From Saccharobesus litoralis (lineage in GTDB: Bacteria > Pseudomonadota > Gammaproteobacteria > Enterobacterales > Alteromonadaceae): DNA of 64,000 bases. How positions within the stretch are numbered: position 1 is the first letter of the stretch; each line of letters begins with the position of its first letter. Shown one piece after another: positions 9,092 to 19,174 of the stretch. The stretch lies in contig NZ_CP026604.1 in the NCBI RefSeq assembly GCF_003063625.1, positions 3,512,065 to 3,576,064 of the forward strand. Direction: 5' to 3'. A model generated the notes under the pieces. The model searched no databases. It was not told the DNA's origin and was given only the letters and a program-made list of their open reading frames with translations. A program made the position numbers and the translations under genes.

Positions 9092-9122
9092 ACAGGCCGA
9101 CATCCGTCGGTCTGTTTTTTTG
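9092..9122 (+). terminator. intrinsic terminator after repeat copy A
   Basis: Stem ACAGGCCGAC (9092-9101) / GTCGGTCTGT (9106-9115) with an ATCC loop, one G-T pair and a run of T to 9122. It is the first terminator downstream of the DUF4250 gene, so that transcript probably includes the whole repeat. Confidence 0.85.
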
Positions 9123-9263
9123 TTTATATGCTTAATGGCACGGCAATCAAATAAATCTCATAATTCAAAATCATCAGTGTGAAGTTGCAAATTAACTAAA
9201 GTTAATAGAATCGCTGGAAGAAGATGATAAGATCTGGGCAATGAATTTAAATTCTCAGATTCT

Positions 9264-9479
9264 ATGTTTGATAAAAATGATTTAGTCCGCTTGGCTCAGG
9301 TACAAATGCCATTTGGTAAATACAGTGGTCGCGTACTAATTGATTTACCCGAGGAATACTTATTGTGGTTTCAGAATAAAGGCTTTCCGCAAGGCCAGTT
9401 AGGTCAATTGATGGCGCTAGCACTGGCAATTAAAATGGAAGGGCTACAAGGACTGGTTAAGCCGCTAAAGTCAAACTAA
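9264..9479 (+). CDS. DUF3820 family protein
   Basis: 71-aa protein containing MPFGKYSGRVLIDLPEEYLLWF, the signature of DUF3820 (annotated in Pfam as a putative quorum-sensing-regulated virulence factor family). It is short, cytoplasmic and without catalytic motifs I can recognise. Its stop codon overlaps the 3' end of alr by four bases on the opposite strand. Function unknown. Confidence 0.82.
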   Translation: MFDKNDLVRLAQVQMPFGKYSGRVLIDLPEEYLLWFQNKGFPQGQLGQLMALALAIKMEGLQGLVKPLKSN

Positions 9480-10582
9480 CTCGCTATTTCAACTATTTTC
9501 CCGTCAGTGATATAGGCTCGGCTTACGCGGGTTGTTAACGTACAGGTCAATTCATAAGGAATGGTATCAGCATAGGCTGCAACCTTTTCTATGGCCACAT
9601 GCTGCCCCCATAATTCAACCATATCGCCATTTTGGTCTTGCGCATTATTGCCTAAGTCTACTGTGATCATATCCATTGATACTCGACCGACCAAGGGCAC
9701 TATTCTGCCGTTGACCCACACAGGTGTACCTGATTTTGCATGACGAGGATAACCGTCACCATAGCCTATCGCGACAACACCTATGGTTGTGTCTTGCTTG
9801 GCTTGCCATGTTGCGCCATAACCTATGGTCGTGCCCTGTTTAATGGGTTTTACTGCGATTAAATGAGATTTTAATGTCATTGCTACTTGAAAGCCATTTT
9901 GGCTAATACGGCATCCTTCTATTGGACTCATACCGTACAAAATCAAGCCTGGTCTAACCCAGTCTAAATGACTCGTAGGGCGGCTAAGGATCGCTGCAGA
10001 GTTAGCGAGTGAGGCTTGCAAGGAATAGGTATTTATTAATGACTGCAAGCCATTTTGCTGTAGAGTATTCATTGTTGCCTGTTTTTCATCAGCACAGGCA
10101 AAATGTGACATCAGTCTTATTTCTTTTACATTAGGGTTGCTGGATAACGCAGTCATATAACGCGAACAGGCTTCAGGGCTGATCCCCAACCGAGTCATAC
10201 CGGTATCAATTTTTAGCCAAACTGTAATGGCTTTTGGCAATTTTACTTGGCTTAACGCGTTGAGTTGTTCCTCACAATGGATAACGGTTTCAATATTATG
10301 CTTGGCTATATATGGTAATTCATTGGCTTTAAAAAAGCCTTCTAGCAGTAGAATGGTCTGCTCGACACCTGCGTCGCGTAATGCGACAGCTTCACTAAAA
10401 CGGGCTACGCCTAAAGAGTCGGCATGAGTTAATGCACTAGCCACAGCTAACGCACCATGGCCATAACCATTGGCTTTAATGACGGCGATAACCTTGGATT
10501 GTGGGGCTAATTTTTTGACCAGTGCAAGGTTGTGGCTAATGGCATCTAGGTTAATTTCGGCGGTTACGCCAGTTAAGGTCAT
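9476..10582 (-). CDS. alr: alanine racemase
   Basis: PLP enzyme interconverting L- and D-alanine for peptidoglycan synthesis. The PLP lysine is in VIAVIKANGYGHG (K36 from the chosen start). The second catalytic base is the Tyr in TTIGYGATW, and GRVSMDMITVDL is the family's C-terminal signature. The ATG at 10582 is preferred to the TTG one codon earlier. Length 368 aa, typical. It follows dnaB by 17 bases on the same strand; dnaB-alr is a common gammaproteobacterial arrangement, so co-transcription is likely. Confidence 0.96.
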   Translation of the reverse strand: MTLTGVTAEINLDAISHNLALVKKLAPQSKVIAVIKANGYGHGALAVASALTHADSLGVARFSEAVALRDAGVEQTILLLEGFFKANELPYIAKHNIETVIHCEEQLNALSQVKLPKAITVWLKIDTGMTRLGISPEACSRYMTALSSNPNVKEIRLMSHFACADEKQATMNTLQQNGLQSLINTYSLQASLANSAAILSRPTSHLDWVRPGLILYGMSPIEGCRISQNGFQVAMTLKSHLIAVKPIKQGTTIGYGATWQAKQDTTIGVVAIGYGDGYPRHAKSGTPVWVNGRIVPLVGRVSMDMITVDLGNNAQDQNGDMVELWGQHVAIEKVAAYADTIPYELTCTLTTRVSRAYITDGKIVEIAS

Positions 10583-10599
10583 CAATATACTAAACCAGC

Positions 10600-12006
10600 C
10601 TAATAATCGTCGCTGTAATCGCCAGGATTGGCTAAGTTATCAAAACGTGAATATTGCCCTTGGAAGGCTAAACGAGCTGTGCCCAGCGGACCATTACGTT
10701 GCTTACCTATAATAATTTCACCTATACCTTTGAACTCTGAGTTTTCGTTGTAAACCTCATCACGGTAGATAAACATAATAAGGTCAGCATCTTGCTCGAT
10801 TGAACCTGATTCACGCAAATCTGAGTTAACAGGGCGTTTGTCAGCCCTTTGTTCCAAGCCACGGTTAAGCTGTGATAGGGCAATCACGGGTACGTTAAGT
10901 TCTTTGGCTAAGGCTTTTAACGAGCGGGATATTTCGGCGATCTCTAGGGTACGGTTATCGGCTAATGCGGGCACTGTCATTAGCTGTAGGTAATCGACCA
11001 TGATCATGCTGATCCCGCCATGATCCCGCGCCACTCGGCGAGCCCGCGAGCGAACTTCTGTTGGGGTTAAGCCTGAAGAATCGTCAATGAAAATGTTTTG
11101 TCTTTGATTTAACAAGCTAACGGTCGAAGAGATGCGCGCCCAATCTTCATCTTCCAATGTTCCGGTTCGAACACTGGTCTGGTTTACTCGGCTTAAAGAC
11201 GCTAAGGTTCGCATCATGATTTGTTCTGACGGCATTTCGAGACTAAAGACTAAAACCGGTTTGTCTTGGGCGAGCGCGGCGTTTTCAACCAAGTTCATGG
11301 CAAATGTGGTTTTACCCATTGAAGGGCGAGCAGCAACAATAATTAAATCGGAAGGTTGGAAACCTGCGGTTAATTTGTCGAGTTCGGTAAATCCACTGGT
11401 GACACCAGTAACCCCATCTTTACCTAGGGTCATGGCTTCTTCAATCCGTTTAATGGTTTTTTCTAATACTGTGCCCATATTTTGTGGGCCTTCAGTACTA
11501 TTAGTCCGTTGCTCGGCTATTTTAAAAACTTTAGATTCAGCAAAGTCTAATAATTCGTTGCTGTCGCGGCCTTGCGGATCGTAACCGGCTTCAGCAATTT
11601 CGTTAGCAACACCAATGAGCTCACGCACCACGGCACGTTCACGCACAATATCGGCATAAGCGGTAATGTTGGCTGCACTTGGCGTGTTGTCAGCGATTTC
11701 AGCTAAATAAGCAAAACCGCCTATATCTTCTAATACTTTTTCTTGCTCAAGTGATTCGGATAATGTGATTAAATCTATGGGTTTGCCAGCTTCAACCAGT
11801 GCTGCCATACGTTCAAAGACTAAGCGGTTTGAACGATTGAAAAAATCTTGAGCAACAACCCGCTCAGCGACTTGATCCCATGTATCGTTATCTAACAGTA
11901 AGCCACCGATGACCGATTGCTCAGCTTCAAGTGAATGAGGTGCTGCTTTTATATCTTCAATTGAAGTTGGCTTTTTCTTTTTGTTGTTTGTCCAGTTATC
12001 AGCCAT
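10600..12006 (-). CDS. dnaB: replicative DNA helicase
   Basis: Hexameric 5'-3' helicase of the replication fork. The N-terminal DnaG-interaction domain begins with PHSLEAEQSVIGGLLLD. The RecA-like domain carries the Walker A motif ARPSMGKTT, the Walker B region MIMVDYLQLM, and the SQLNRGLEQR motif. No intein interrupts it. Length 468 aa, as in E. coli (471). It forms a probable operon with alr downstream. Confidence 0.97.
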   Translation of the reverse strand: MADNWTNNKKKKPTSIEDIKAAPHSLEAEQSVIGGLLLDNDTWDQVAERVVAQDFFNRSNRLVFERMAALVEAGKPIDLITLSESLEQEKVLEDIGGFAYLAEIADNTPSAANITAYADIVRERAVVRELIGVANEIAEAGYDPQGRDSNELLDFAESKVFKIAEQRTNSTEGPQNMGTVLEKTIKRIEEAMTLGKDGVTGVTSGFTELDKLTAGFQPSDLIIVAARPSMGKTTFAMNLVENAALAQDKPVLVFSLEMPSEQIMMRTLASLSRVNQTSVRTGTLEDEDWARISSTVSLLNQRQNIFIDDSSGLTPTEVRSRARRVARDHGGISMIMVDYLQLMTVPALADNRTLEIAEISRSLKALAKELNVPVIALSQLNRGLEQRADKRPVNSDLRESGSIEQDADLIMFIYRDEVYNENSEFKGIGEIIIGKQRNGPLGTARLAFQGQYSRFDNLANPGDYSDDY

Positions 12007-12085
12007 GAGATCCGGTAAAATTATATCTAGTGGGAATGGTAGCTATTATGACGTTTTTGCTTAAATGAGGAAATGACTAAATGTA

Positions 12086-12111
12086 AAAAGGTCAGCAATA
12101 GCTGACCTTTT
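12086..12111 (-). terminator. terminator of the LLTP-like gene
   Basis: Stem AAAAGGTCAGC (12086-12096) / GCTGACCTTTT (12101-12111) with an AATA loop. Read on the minus strand it is followed by TTTTTAC, 25 bases beyond the stop codon at 12136. It isolates this unit from dnaB. Confidence 0.8.
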
Positions 12112-12135
12112 CCTGTTGTTTGCTTGATTTTTAAT

Positions 12136-13887
12136 CTAATCACTATTGCGCATTTGGGTTAATGTTTTAGCGACTAAAGTAAAATTCTTTTTACTTTTTT
12201 CAGATTTTAAAATCTGCTTAAGTTCCGTTTTAACTTGTTGTTTGGCGTGTTGCTGAGTAGCCAATGCTTTAATGGCATTGCCACGTGTGCGTTCACTTTT
12301 ACTTACTTTTGCCATTTCTGCTACACGGCTAATATCTCGCTCATTTAGTTCAAAGCGCTGTAATGCCCCCAGTACGGCTTGTTGCGGGCGGTTATCGCCC
12401 TCGCTATGAAGCATATTCGATAGGGTATCGTAAGCTTGCTTGTTGCCCATTTGTCCAAGAGCAAATGCTGCATTGGCTCGTACACGCTCTGAGTCGTCGT
12501 TTGCATATTTGGCAATGGTAGGGGTTAAATCCTGATTAGTTGTATTACCCAAGCTAGCAATTAATGAAGCTCGCTCGTTAATATTACTATTACCCGCCAA
12601 GCGGTTGGTTAATGCGGTAGTCACTTGTTGTGCTGCTGCGTTGTTTGGTCTACGTTGTAAAACCGCACCCAATGACATGATAGCCGAACCGCGTAATGAT
12701 TCACTGCCTTGGAAGTGATCACTTTCCAGCATTTCTATCAAATTATCAGCGACACTGGCTGTAAGTGCTTTGGTGCCTGCTGCGATAGCGCGCATGGCTC
12801 TAAATCGCTGAGTTTCCGATAGTTCAGGCTCTTGCATTAAATTAATTAATAGCTTGTGACTGTTTTCACTATCTAATAAACCTATGGCATTAAACAAGCG
12901 CATTGCGTCTTTATCGTTAAACTCGTTTGCCAGCAACATAACGCCGAGCTCGTCAATTACCGCGTCATATTTTTCTAACCACTGACCCAGATCAGAAGCG
13001 CGTAAGTCGGTTATTTTGATATTTTTTATATCTTGTCTTAACGCTTTACGTAAGGCTGCTAGTTCTTCTTTGGTTAGCGGCTTTTCAGCTTTTGTTGGTG
13101 CTTGCCACAAACTAATGTCAGTCGGTAATAGCCAAAGCGGGCTATCAACTTTTTGTGCGGTTTGGATAACACTGTAAGTTTGCAAGGTTTCCATAGTGAA
13201 ACCCTGACCTTCACTCGCCGTGGTGAGTTTTTGATTGCCTCGCGTTGAATCTAACCAGCAGTCAGATAACGTAAAACGTTGCTCTGCACGCTCAATATCA
13301 ATTGAATTAAGCGTGCCTATGGTCATTTCAACTTGGTCTAAGTTGTTGTATTGGGTTTTATGCTTAATTAATTGCTTATCTTTAAAGCTATAGATAGCTT
13401 GATATTCGCCTATAGTATCAATTTCTTTCTGTTTAGGTTTTTCTTGCCATTCGGTTGAATATTGTAGGTAGTAGGCCAGTCCTTTTAGTTTATCCTGCTG
13501 GCTTTTTTCTAATTTAACAGGAAAACGAAAATCAATGAGTTGCCCGTTAAAGTTACGCAAAACCGCAAACGGGATTTGGTAACTGGGATCATCAGCGATT
13601 ACTTCTCCATTAGCGGTTTGCTGAATATTATTGAAATGTATTCCCCACCATAAGCCTTGCAAGTCATTATTTAATGGTTTTAATGATAAATTACCGTTTA
13701 ATTTGTGACGAGTAATTTGTTGGCCATTAAAATCAAACGTTGTTTGGGTGTTTATTTTTACCACATAGCTTTGTTGACATTGAGCGTTGACTGAACTTTG
13801 TTCAGCCAATGCCTTTGTGGGTAAGATTAATGCAGTTGTGCAAAGGAGAATGGCGTTTGCCATTCTCATATTAGTCAAAGTAATCAT
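12136..13887 (-). CDS. exported HEAT-repeat protein resembling large lipid transfer proteins
   Basis: 583 aa with a signal peptide (cleavage near TKALA-EQ, residue about 29). Residues about 35-240 are beta-rich and end in a Cys-containing strand (SDCW). Segments such as IPFAVLRNFNGQLIDFRFP, LKGLAYYLQY and GEYQAIYSFKDKQLIKHK follow the pattern of the N-terminal barrel of vitellogenin/MTP proteins. Residues about 275-580 form an alpha-helical HEAT-like array (SLIASLGNTTNQDL, RVRANAAFALGQMG), as in the helical domain of that superfamily. From this I infer a periplasmic lipid carrier. A plain HEAT scaffold is the alternative. Its ATG overlaps the preceding lipoprotein gene by four bases (ATGA), indicating coupled translation. 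Confidence 0.7.
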   Translation of the reverse strand: MITLTNMRMANAILLCTTALILPTKALAEQSSVNAQCQQSYVVKINTQTTFDFNGQQITRHKLNGNLSLKPLNNDLQGLWWGIHFNNIQQTANGEVIADDPSYQIPFAVLRNFNGQLIDFRFPVKLEKSQQDKLKGLAYYLQYSTEWQEKPKQKEIDTIGEYQAIYSFKDKQLIKHKTQYNNLDQVEMTIGTLNSIDIERAEQRFTLSDCWLDSTRGNQKLTTASEGQGFTMETLQTYSVIQTAQKVDSPLWLLPTDISLWQAPTKAEKPLTKEELAALRKALRQDIKNIKITDLRASDLGQWLEKYDAVIDELGVMLLANEFNDKDAMRLFNAIGLLDSENSHKLLINLMQEPELSETQRFRAMRAIAAGTKALTASVADNLIEMLESDHFQGSESLRGSAIMSLGAVLQRRPNNAAAQQVTTALTNRLAGNSNINERASLIASLGNTTNQDLTPTIAKYANDDSERVRANAAFALGQMGNKQAYDTLSNMLHSEGDNRPQQAVLGALQRFELNERDISRVAEMAKVSKSERTRGNAIKALATQQHAKQQVKTELKQILKSEKSKKNFTLVAKTLTQMRNSD

Positions 13888-15767
13888 CTTACTGACAAGG
13901 TGCCTTCTTTAGAGTAGATAGTCCACGACTTTTTAAACACACTTGGCGTTTGGTAGAACCATAAATAATAGGTGTTTTTGTTTGTGCCGCATGGATACGG
14001 AATAAACCATTTCTTACACCATTTTACGCTACGAACTTCAGCATATAAACCGAACTTGCCGCTAATAACATCTAAGTCGTCGGTTAACTCAAATGCATAG
14101 ACAATATGTGGATTGAGTTGGCCATCGGCCAGCAAGCCGAGCTCAGCAGATGAATCAAAAGCTAATACATTATCAATAATGGTTAACTCTATGGTAACGC
14201 CTGCTGCCACTAATAGTAAGTCGACCCCGCCTTTGGCAAAACCACCGAATTGAGTCGATAAAATATCACCGTTGGCGTAAATTTGACTTTGTTTATAACC
14301 AATGGTTAAAGATGCACCTACACTGCCATCAACACCGGCTGATATTGAGATTGGCACAGGACCAACATTAAAGCTGGCTCTAACTAAGATACGCTCTTCC
14401 TCCCAAGATTTTTCGAAGGTTTTTTCAAACTGAGAAACCCATTTTGAATCCTCAAATACGACTGTATTGAAGATAATCATTTCTGAGTCATAGCCTGTGT
14501 TAACACCGGCTAAATAGGCTTGTGCGTCGTAGCTGATACCAAAAATAGTGTTGTGAGCATTAAAGATCCACATGTCGATAGAACCGCCAGCTTCTAATGC
14601 TGCCGACTTATCTAGTAAATCTGCGGTTAACTCACCACCCAGCTCAACGCCGACTTTAAATTTGCTAGCGTCACCGTAAGATTTATCGTAAGAGCCATCA
14701 ACTGACAATTTGTTACCGGTATTGGTAAAACCAGCCGCTTGTACTTCCCCTGAGGCTGCGACTTCTGCAGCTTGGCGTTCAAAGAAGTATAACGGAACGG
14801 TAATTTCTACTTGGTTATTGCTATCGTCGTGTTCAGCACCAATTAACGTGGTATCGGTTAAGGTTAAACGAACTGATAATTCATTGATTTCAGCTTCTGG
14901 ATCATAGTTATCATATAAGGTTTGAAGCTGGGCGTCGGTCAGGGCAATATCAAAGCCGAAAAAGTGTTCATCGCCATTGTGTTCAAAGTTGATGTGCATC
15001 TCGTTTTGATAACTCGGAGCGGCATGAGAATCATTATGATCGGAATCCCAAAGCTGGACACTTTGATAACCGCCATTAATTAAAACTTCGGCTGTTAATG
15101 CTGCGGTTGCTGCTTCAGAACCATGATAAATGGCATCAATATGACCAATGATATCAGCATGGTGCTCGCCAGTACCTTCATGATATTCAGGGCTATCTAA
15201 CACCACCAAGCCACCGTCAATATAACTTTTGGCAAAAATAAATTCATGCTCAGGCGACGCTTCAACTGTAATTTTAACCGCTGGGAATTCACCGTCTCTG
15301 TGATGTTCTAAGTCAGTATTAGGGTGGTTGTCGTCTTCATTGGCTTCCGCGACTTCGTCGTCTGGGTCGACTACGGCCACAACCCAATATTCGCCATAAT
15401 GCTCAACAGCTGGAATTTCCATGCGTAATGACTCGACAAAATCACCATTTTCAACCGCTTCATGAGTCGTTGAGGCTAAAAAGTGCGTTTCATCAATTTC
15501 TGAATCGTTGGCACTGTCGGCATGTACTAAATAGAAATCTATTGTCACATTGGGTTGATTTAGCTCTTGAACATGCAGTTGGTAATCTAAATGCAGCACA
15601 TCGTCCATTTGATAGGCGTTAAGTGTGTTGGCATCAATTGCTGAAATTGTTAAGTTGGGGCCCACAACTTCGTGCGAGGGTGAATCTTCAATAAGATCAC
15701 AAGCACTAAGCGATAAGGCCATCGTGGCTGCTAACAGCGACTTTTTGAGTAGATTGGAATATAACAT
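13884..15767 (-). CDS. large lipoprotein partnered with the LLTP-like protein
   Basis: 627 aa with signal peptide and lipobox LSAC (Cys near residue 23), so probably anchored in a membrane. Residues about 35-165 resemble a CARDB-type beta-sandwich (VVAVVDPDDEVAEANEDDN). A second beta domain is rich in His and acidic residues around 175-330. The C-terminal 270 residues are amphipathic beta strands (FKVGVELGGEL, VGPVPISISAGV) ending in a Cys-containing segment (WCKKWFIPYPCG). I know no named family for the whole protein. First gene of a two-gene unit with the HEAT protein. A working guess is that it supplies a beta-sheet lipid cavity or an anchor for its partner. Confidence 0.6.
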   Translation of the reverse strand: MLYSNLLKKSLLAATMALSLSACDLIEDSPSHEVVGPNLTISAIDANTLNAYQMDDVLHLDYQLHVQELNQPNVTIDFYLVHADSANDSEIDETHFLASTTHEAVENGDFVESLRMEIPAVEHYGEYWVVAVVDPDDEVAEANEDDNHPNTDLEHHRDGEFPAVKITVEASPEHEFIFAKSYIDGGLVVLDSPEYHEGTGEHHADIIGHIDAIYHGSEAATAALTAEVLINGGYQSVQLWDSDHNDSHAAPSYQNEMHINFEHNGDEHFFGFDIALTDAQLQTLYDNYDPEAEINELSVRLTLTDTTLIGAEHDDSNNQVEITVPLYFFERQAAEVAASGEVQAAGFTNTGNKLSVDGSYDKSYGDASKFKVGVELGGELTADLLDKSAALEAGGSIDMWIFNAHNTIFGISYDAQAYLAGVNTGYDSEMIIFNTVVFEDSKWVSQFEKTFEKSWEEERILVRASFNVGPVPISISAGVDGSVGASLTIGYKQSQIYANGDILSTQFGGFAKGGVDLLLVAAGVTIELTIIDNVLAFDSSAELGLLADGQLNPHIVYAFELTDDLDVISGKFGLYAEVRSVKWCKKWFIPYPCGTNKNTYYLWFYQTPSVFKKSWTIYSKEGTLSVR

Positions 15768-16071
15768 TTTGCCTTCCTGAAGCGTGTTGTTTTTTAATTC
15801 GGCACATTATGTATATTGCAAATATGGAAACAATAAGGAGGCATTGAGTTATTTTTAAGATTGTGACGGAGTTCCGCGCCATAGAAGTAAAATGCGAGTT
15901 TGTCCACATGCCATACGTATGCAGTCTAATAAATTATGTTAGGAAATTTGGTCATTTAGCTATAATGCATATAAACTTATTTACAAAAGTTTAACCCTAA
16001 ATTTATTAGCATGGCTTGACTGATTCTCTGCTAATAAGGCAATTATAATTACAAAGGCTCTATAACTTTAC
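15768..16071. other. divergent promoter region
   Basis: About 300 bases between the lipoprotein gene (-) and the LacI regulator (+). It is AT-rich and holds no ORF I would support. No clear LacI-type operator palindrome was recognised. Confidence 0.45.
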
Positions 16072-17103
16072 ATGAATAAATTGAAAGCAACCTCGTTTGA
16101 TATTGCATACCGAGCTGGCGTGTCGCAGTCGACGGTGTCACGTGCCTTACGTAATTCCCCTCAGGTTAACGAAGAAACCCGCAAACGCATCCAAGCCATT
16201 GCCAAAGAACTCAACTATAAAGTGGATAAAAACGCCAGTAATTTACGTACACGCCATAGCGGTACAATTGCATTGCTGTTGTTTGAAGAGCTAGATGATA
16301 CTGAATCTCACATTAATCCATTTTACTTGTCTATGCTGGGCAGTATTACGCGCACTTGCTCAAAAGAAGGCTACGACTTATTGGTTTCTTTTCAGCAATT
16401 TAGTGATGATTGGAGTGCAGATTATGCTGACACCAATAAAGCGGATGGGTTGATTTTATTGGGTTATGGCGATTACCTTGATTATGAAGGTAAATTAAAT
16501 GAGCTAGTTGAACAAGGCACAAAATTTGTACGTTGGGGGGCTGTCGTTGAAGGCGAGCCTTGGTTATCAATTGGGTGTGATAATAAAAATGGCGGATATT
16601 TGATTACACGTCATTTATTGTCATTAGGGCGTCGCACGATTGCTTTTATTGGTGGTGCTGATAATCATAGTCCTGAGTTATATGAACGTTATAAAGGCTA
16701 CTGTAAAGCGATTGAAGAAGCCGGTTATTATGTTGATTTGGGACTGCAATTTGATGCGGTCACAACTGAAATCGATGGCGCAAAAGCCTTGGAAAGGTTG
16801 TTAGCTTCTGAGAAAAAATTTGATGCTATTGTTTGTGCAAGCGATTTAATCGCGATCGGGGTGATCGGTGCCCTGCAAGAAAAAGGATTTCAGGTTCCTG
16901 AAGATATTGCTGTTGTTGGCTTCGATGATTTAACGGTTGCCCGTTATTCAAAGCCAGCATTAACCACTGTCCAGCAAAATACCAATCTTGCCGGACAGAT
17001 GTTAGTTTATAATTTATTAAAACAGATTGATGAAGCGGAAGTTGAGACCCGTCATATACCTGCCAAATTGATAGTTCGAGAGTCTTGTGGCTCTAAATTG
17101 TAA
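16072..17103 (+). CDS. LacI/GalR family transcriptional regulator
   Basis: DNA-binding regulator with an N-terminal LacI helix-turn-helix (FDIAYRAGVSQSTVSRAL, residues about 9-26) and the hinge region YKVDKNASNLRTR. A periplasmic-binding-protein-like effector domain follows, ending with the family motif VPEDIAVVGFDDLTVARYSKPALTTV (given here for its GFDD core). Length 343 aa, normal. The effector is probably a sugar, but no carbohydrate gene adjoins it: upstream is the divergent lipoprotein pair and downstream nhaA. The regulated genes cannot be named. Confidence 0.92.
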   Translation: MNKLKATSFDIAYRAGVSQSTVSRALRNSPQVNEETRKRIQAIAKELNYKVDKNASNLRTRHSGTIALLLFEELDDTESHINPFYLSMLGSITRTCSKEGYDLLVSFQQFSDDWSADYADTNKADGLILLGYGDYLDYEGKLNELVEQGTKFVRWGAVVEGEPWLSIGCDNKNGGYLITRHLLSLGRRTIAFIGGADNHSPELYERYKGYCKAIEEAGYYVDLGLQFDAVTTEIDGAKALERLLASEKKFDAIVCASDLIAIGVIGALQEKGFQVPEDIAVVGFDDLTVARYSKPALTTVQQNTNLAGQMLVYNLLKQIDEAEVETRHIPAKLIVRESCGSKL

Positions 17104-17314
17104 TGTGCTGTCGTTTTTGCCCAGCTTTTGTTTGGCCTAGAAAGCCAACCCTAAATCTCAAATAGTAGCCGATCTGTAATTTTAGTTCGGCCCTTATCTT
17201 TATTTCATATAACTAGTCTATCGAACTAGTATTAATTAGTTATATAGTTTTGCTAGTCTTAAATGCATTCTATTGACATATTATGTCTAGGAAATCAATG
17301 TATTAGGAAAAGGC

Positions 17315-18523
17315 ATGAGTGACGATATTACTAAGTTCTTAAAAAGTGAAAGTGCTGGTGGCATACTTTTAATGGCAGCAGCGGTATTAGCAATGGTGGC
17401 TGCCAATTCACCCTTGTCAACGTTATATGCATCATTTATTGAATTACCTGTAGTTATTCAATTTGGCAACTTCATTATTGATAAACCTCTTTTATTATGG
17501 ATAAACGATGGTCTTATGGCTGTCTTCTTCTTTTTGGTTGGACTTGAATTAAAAAGAGAAGTGCTAGAGGGCGAATTATCAGAAATTAGCCATGTTGTGT
17601 TGCCTGCTGTCGGTGCGATTGGCGGTATGGCTATACCGAGTTTAATTTATTTTTATTTTAATCACGATGATCCAACCGCGGTAAATGGTTGGGCTATTCC
17701 AGCAGCAACGGATATTGCGTTCGCTTTAGGTATATTAATGCTGTTAGGTAAACGTGTACCGTTGGCATTAAAAGTGTTTCTTGTTTCTTTGGCTATTTTT
17801 GATGATATAGGTGCAATTGTCATTATTGCCTTGTTTTATACATCGAAAATATCAGTGACGGCATTAATTATTGCCGCAGTTTGTATCGGGGTATTGTTTG
17901 TTATTAACCGGGGTAAAACCGGCAATTTAACCCCGTTTATTCTGGTTGGTGTGGTTATGTGGGTAGCTGTGTTAAAGAGTGGGGTTCATGCAACGTTAGC
18001 CGGAGTTATTTTAGCTATGTTCATTCCGATGCGCGACCCAAGGAATCCAAACCGCTCACCGTTACATGAATTAGAGCATGACCTTCATTCAGTTGTCGCG
18101 GTTGTTGTTTTACCTTTATTTGCGTTTGTTAATTCAGGTATTCCGTTAGGCGGTGTGGGGATCGCCCAGTTGTTGCATGATGTGCCCGTGGGTATTGCAC
18201 TAGGTCTTATTGTCGGTAAGCAAGTTGGTATATTTGGCTTTTGTTGGGCAATGATAAAATTGGGATGGGCTGAATTACCGAAAAACGTCAATCTACCTAT
18301 GTTGTATGGCGCGTCTTTACTCTGTGGTGTTGGCTTCACTATGAGTATGTTTATTGGCTCGTTAGCTTTTGAAGATACTGGCGAAAACCTAATTTTTGAT
18401 GAGCGCTTAGGAATTATTGCTGGCTCTCTAGTTTCGGGTGTTTTAGGATACTTGGTATTGAATGCAGTACTGCCAAAGCTTAAAACTAACCCAACACATG
18501 CAACTAATCCTAGCCAATCGTAA
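17315..18523 (+). CDS. nhaA: Na+/H+ antiporter NhaA
   Basis: Inner-membrane electrogenic antiporter that exports Na+ in exchange for protons. It is 402 aa with about twelve hydrophobic segments. The conserved ion-binding Asp pair is in [13 protein letters not shown], and the unwound-helix motif [11 protein letters not shown] is present. SD AGGAAAAGG precedes the ATG. Upstream, between 17210 and 17250, ACTAGT palindromes recur (AACTAGT twice within 20 bases) and could be regulator sites, though no NhaR gene is present. Its 3' end overlaps the next gene. Confidence 0.95.
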   Translation: MSDDITKFLKSESAGGILLMAAAVLAMVAANSPLSTLYASFIELPVVIQFGNFIIDKPLLLWINDGLMAVFFFLVGLELKREVLEGELSEISHVVLPAVGAIGGMAIPSLIYFYFNHDDPTAVNGWAIPAATDIAFALGILMLLGKRVPLALKVFLVSLAIFDDIGAIVIIALFYTSKISVTALIIAAVCIGVLFVINRGKTGNLTPFILVGVVMWVAVLKSGVHATLAGVILAMFIPMRDPRNPNRSPLHELEHDLHSVVAVVVLPLFAFVNSGIPLGGVGIAQLLHDVPVGIALGLIVGKQVGIFGFCWAMIKLGWAELPKNVNLPMLYGASLLCGVGFTMSMFIGSLAFEDTGENLIFDERLGIIAGSLVSGVLGYLVLNAVLPKLKTNPTHATNPSQS

Positions 18524-19172
18524 TTACTCTTCTTGGTCCATGCGTGCCTGGCTTGCTGTTCGCAAGTCGGGCCTTACATTTACCGAAACCTTGCTTGACC
18601 TTTCTGACTATCCACAGTTTAAACAAGATATTCAATCTTATTCGCCAACAGGCCTTGTACCTTGCTTGATACTTAAGGGTATACCTATTCATGATTCACT
18701 CGCTATTGTTGAAACAATAGCTGAAATGCAGCCAAATTTATGGCCGAGTGATCCCTTGATACGGGCTAAAGCACGGGCGGTGAGTGCCGAAATGCACTCT
18801 GGTTTTGTCAATATTCGCCGTGAAATGCCAATGAATATTCGCGCCAACAAGACAATTTTGCTTTCTAATCAGTGCTTAAAGGAAATAGAACGCATTTTTA
18901 CTTTATGGCAGCAATGCTTGCTGCAAAAAAGTAGTGATCAGCCTTGGTTATTTGGTCGGTTCAGCATAGCTGACGCTATGTATGCTCCTATTGTGACCCG
19001 CTTTTTAACCTATGGTATCAGTGCGCAAAATAGTCAACGTCAGGTTATTGATGAATATATGCGTATTGTGATGAATGACGTCGATGTAAAATACTGGTGC
19101 GAGCAAGCGAGATTAGAGGTTGCGACTATGGCAATTGCCGATGATATTGGCCAACAGCAGGTAGGTGAATAA
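18498..19172 (+). CDS. glutathione S-transferase family protein
   Basis: 224-aa cytosolic GST. The N-terminal thioredoxin-like domain starts [20 protein letters not shown], with the active-site Ser in the SSWS motif used by this subgroup. The cis-Pro region is TGLVPCL. The C-terminal helical domain contains [16 protein letters not shown] prefer the ATG at 18498, which starts in the usual place for this family. An in-frame ATG at 18462 would add twelve residues deeper inside nhaA. Either way it overlaps nhaA in another frame (26 bases for the preferred start). Substrate unknown. Confidence 0.9.
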   Translation: MQLILANRNYSSWSMRAWLAVRKSGLTFTETLLDLSDYPQFKQDIQSYSPTGLVPCLILKGIPIHDSLAIVETIAEMQPNLWPSDPLIRAKARAVSAEMHSGFVNIRREMPMNIRANKTILLSNQCLKEIERIFTLWQQCLLQKSSDQPWLFGRFSIADAMYAPIVTRFLTYGISAQNSQRQVIDEYMRIVMNDVDVKYWCEQARLEVATMAIADDIGQQQVGE

Positions 19173-19174
19173 TA

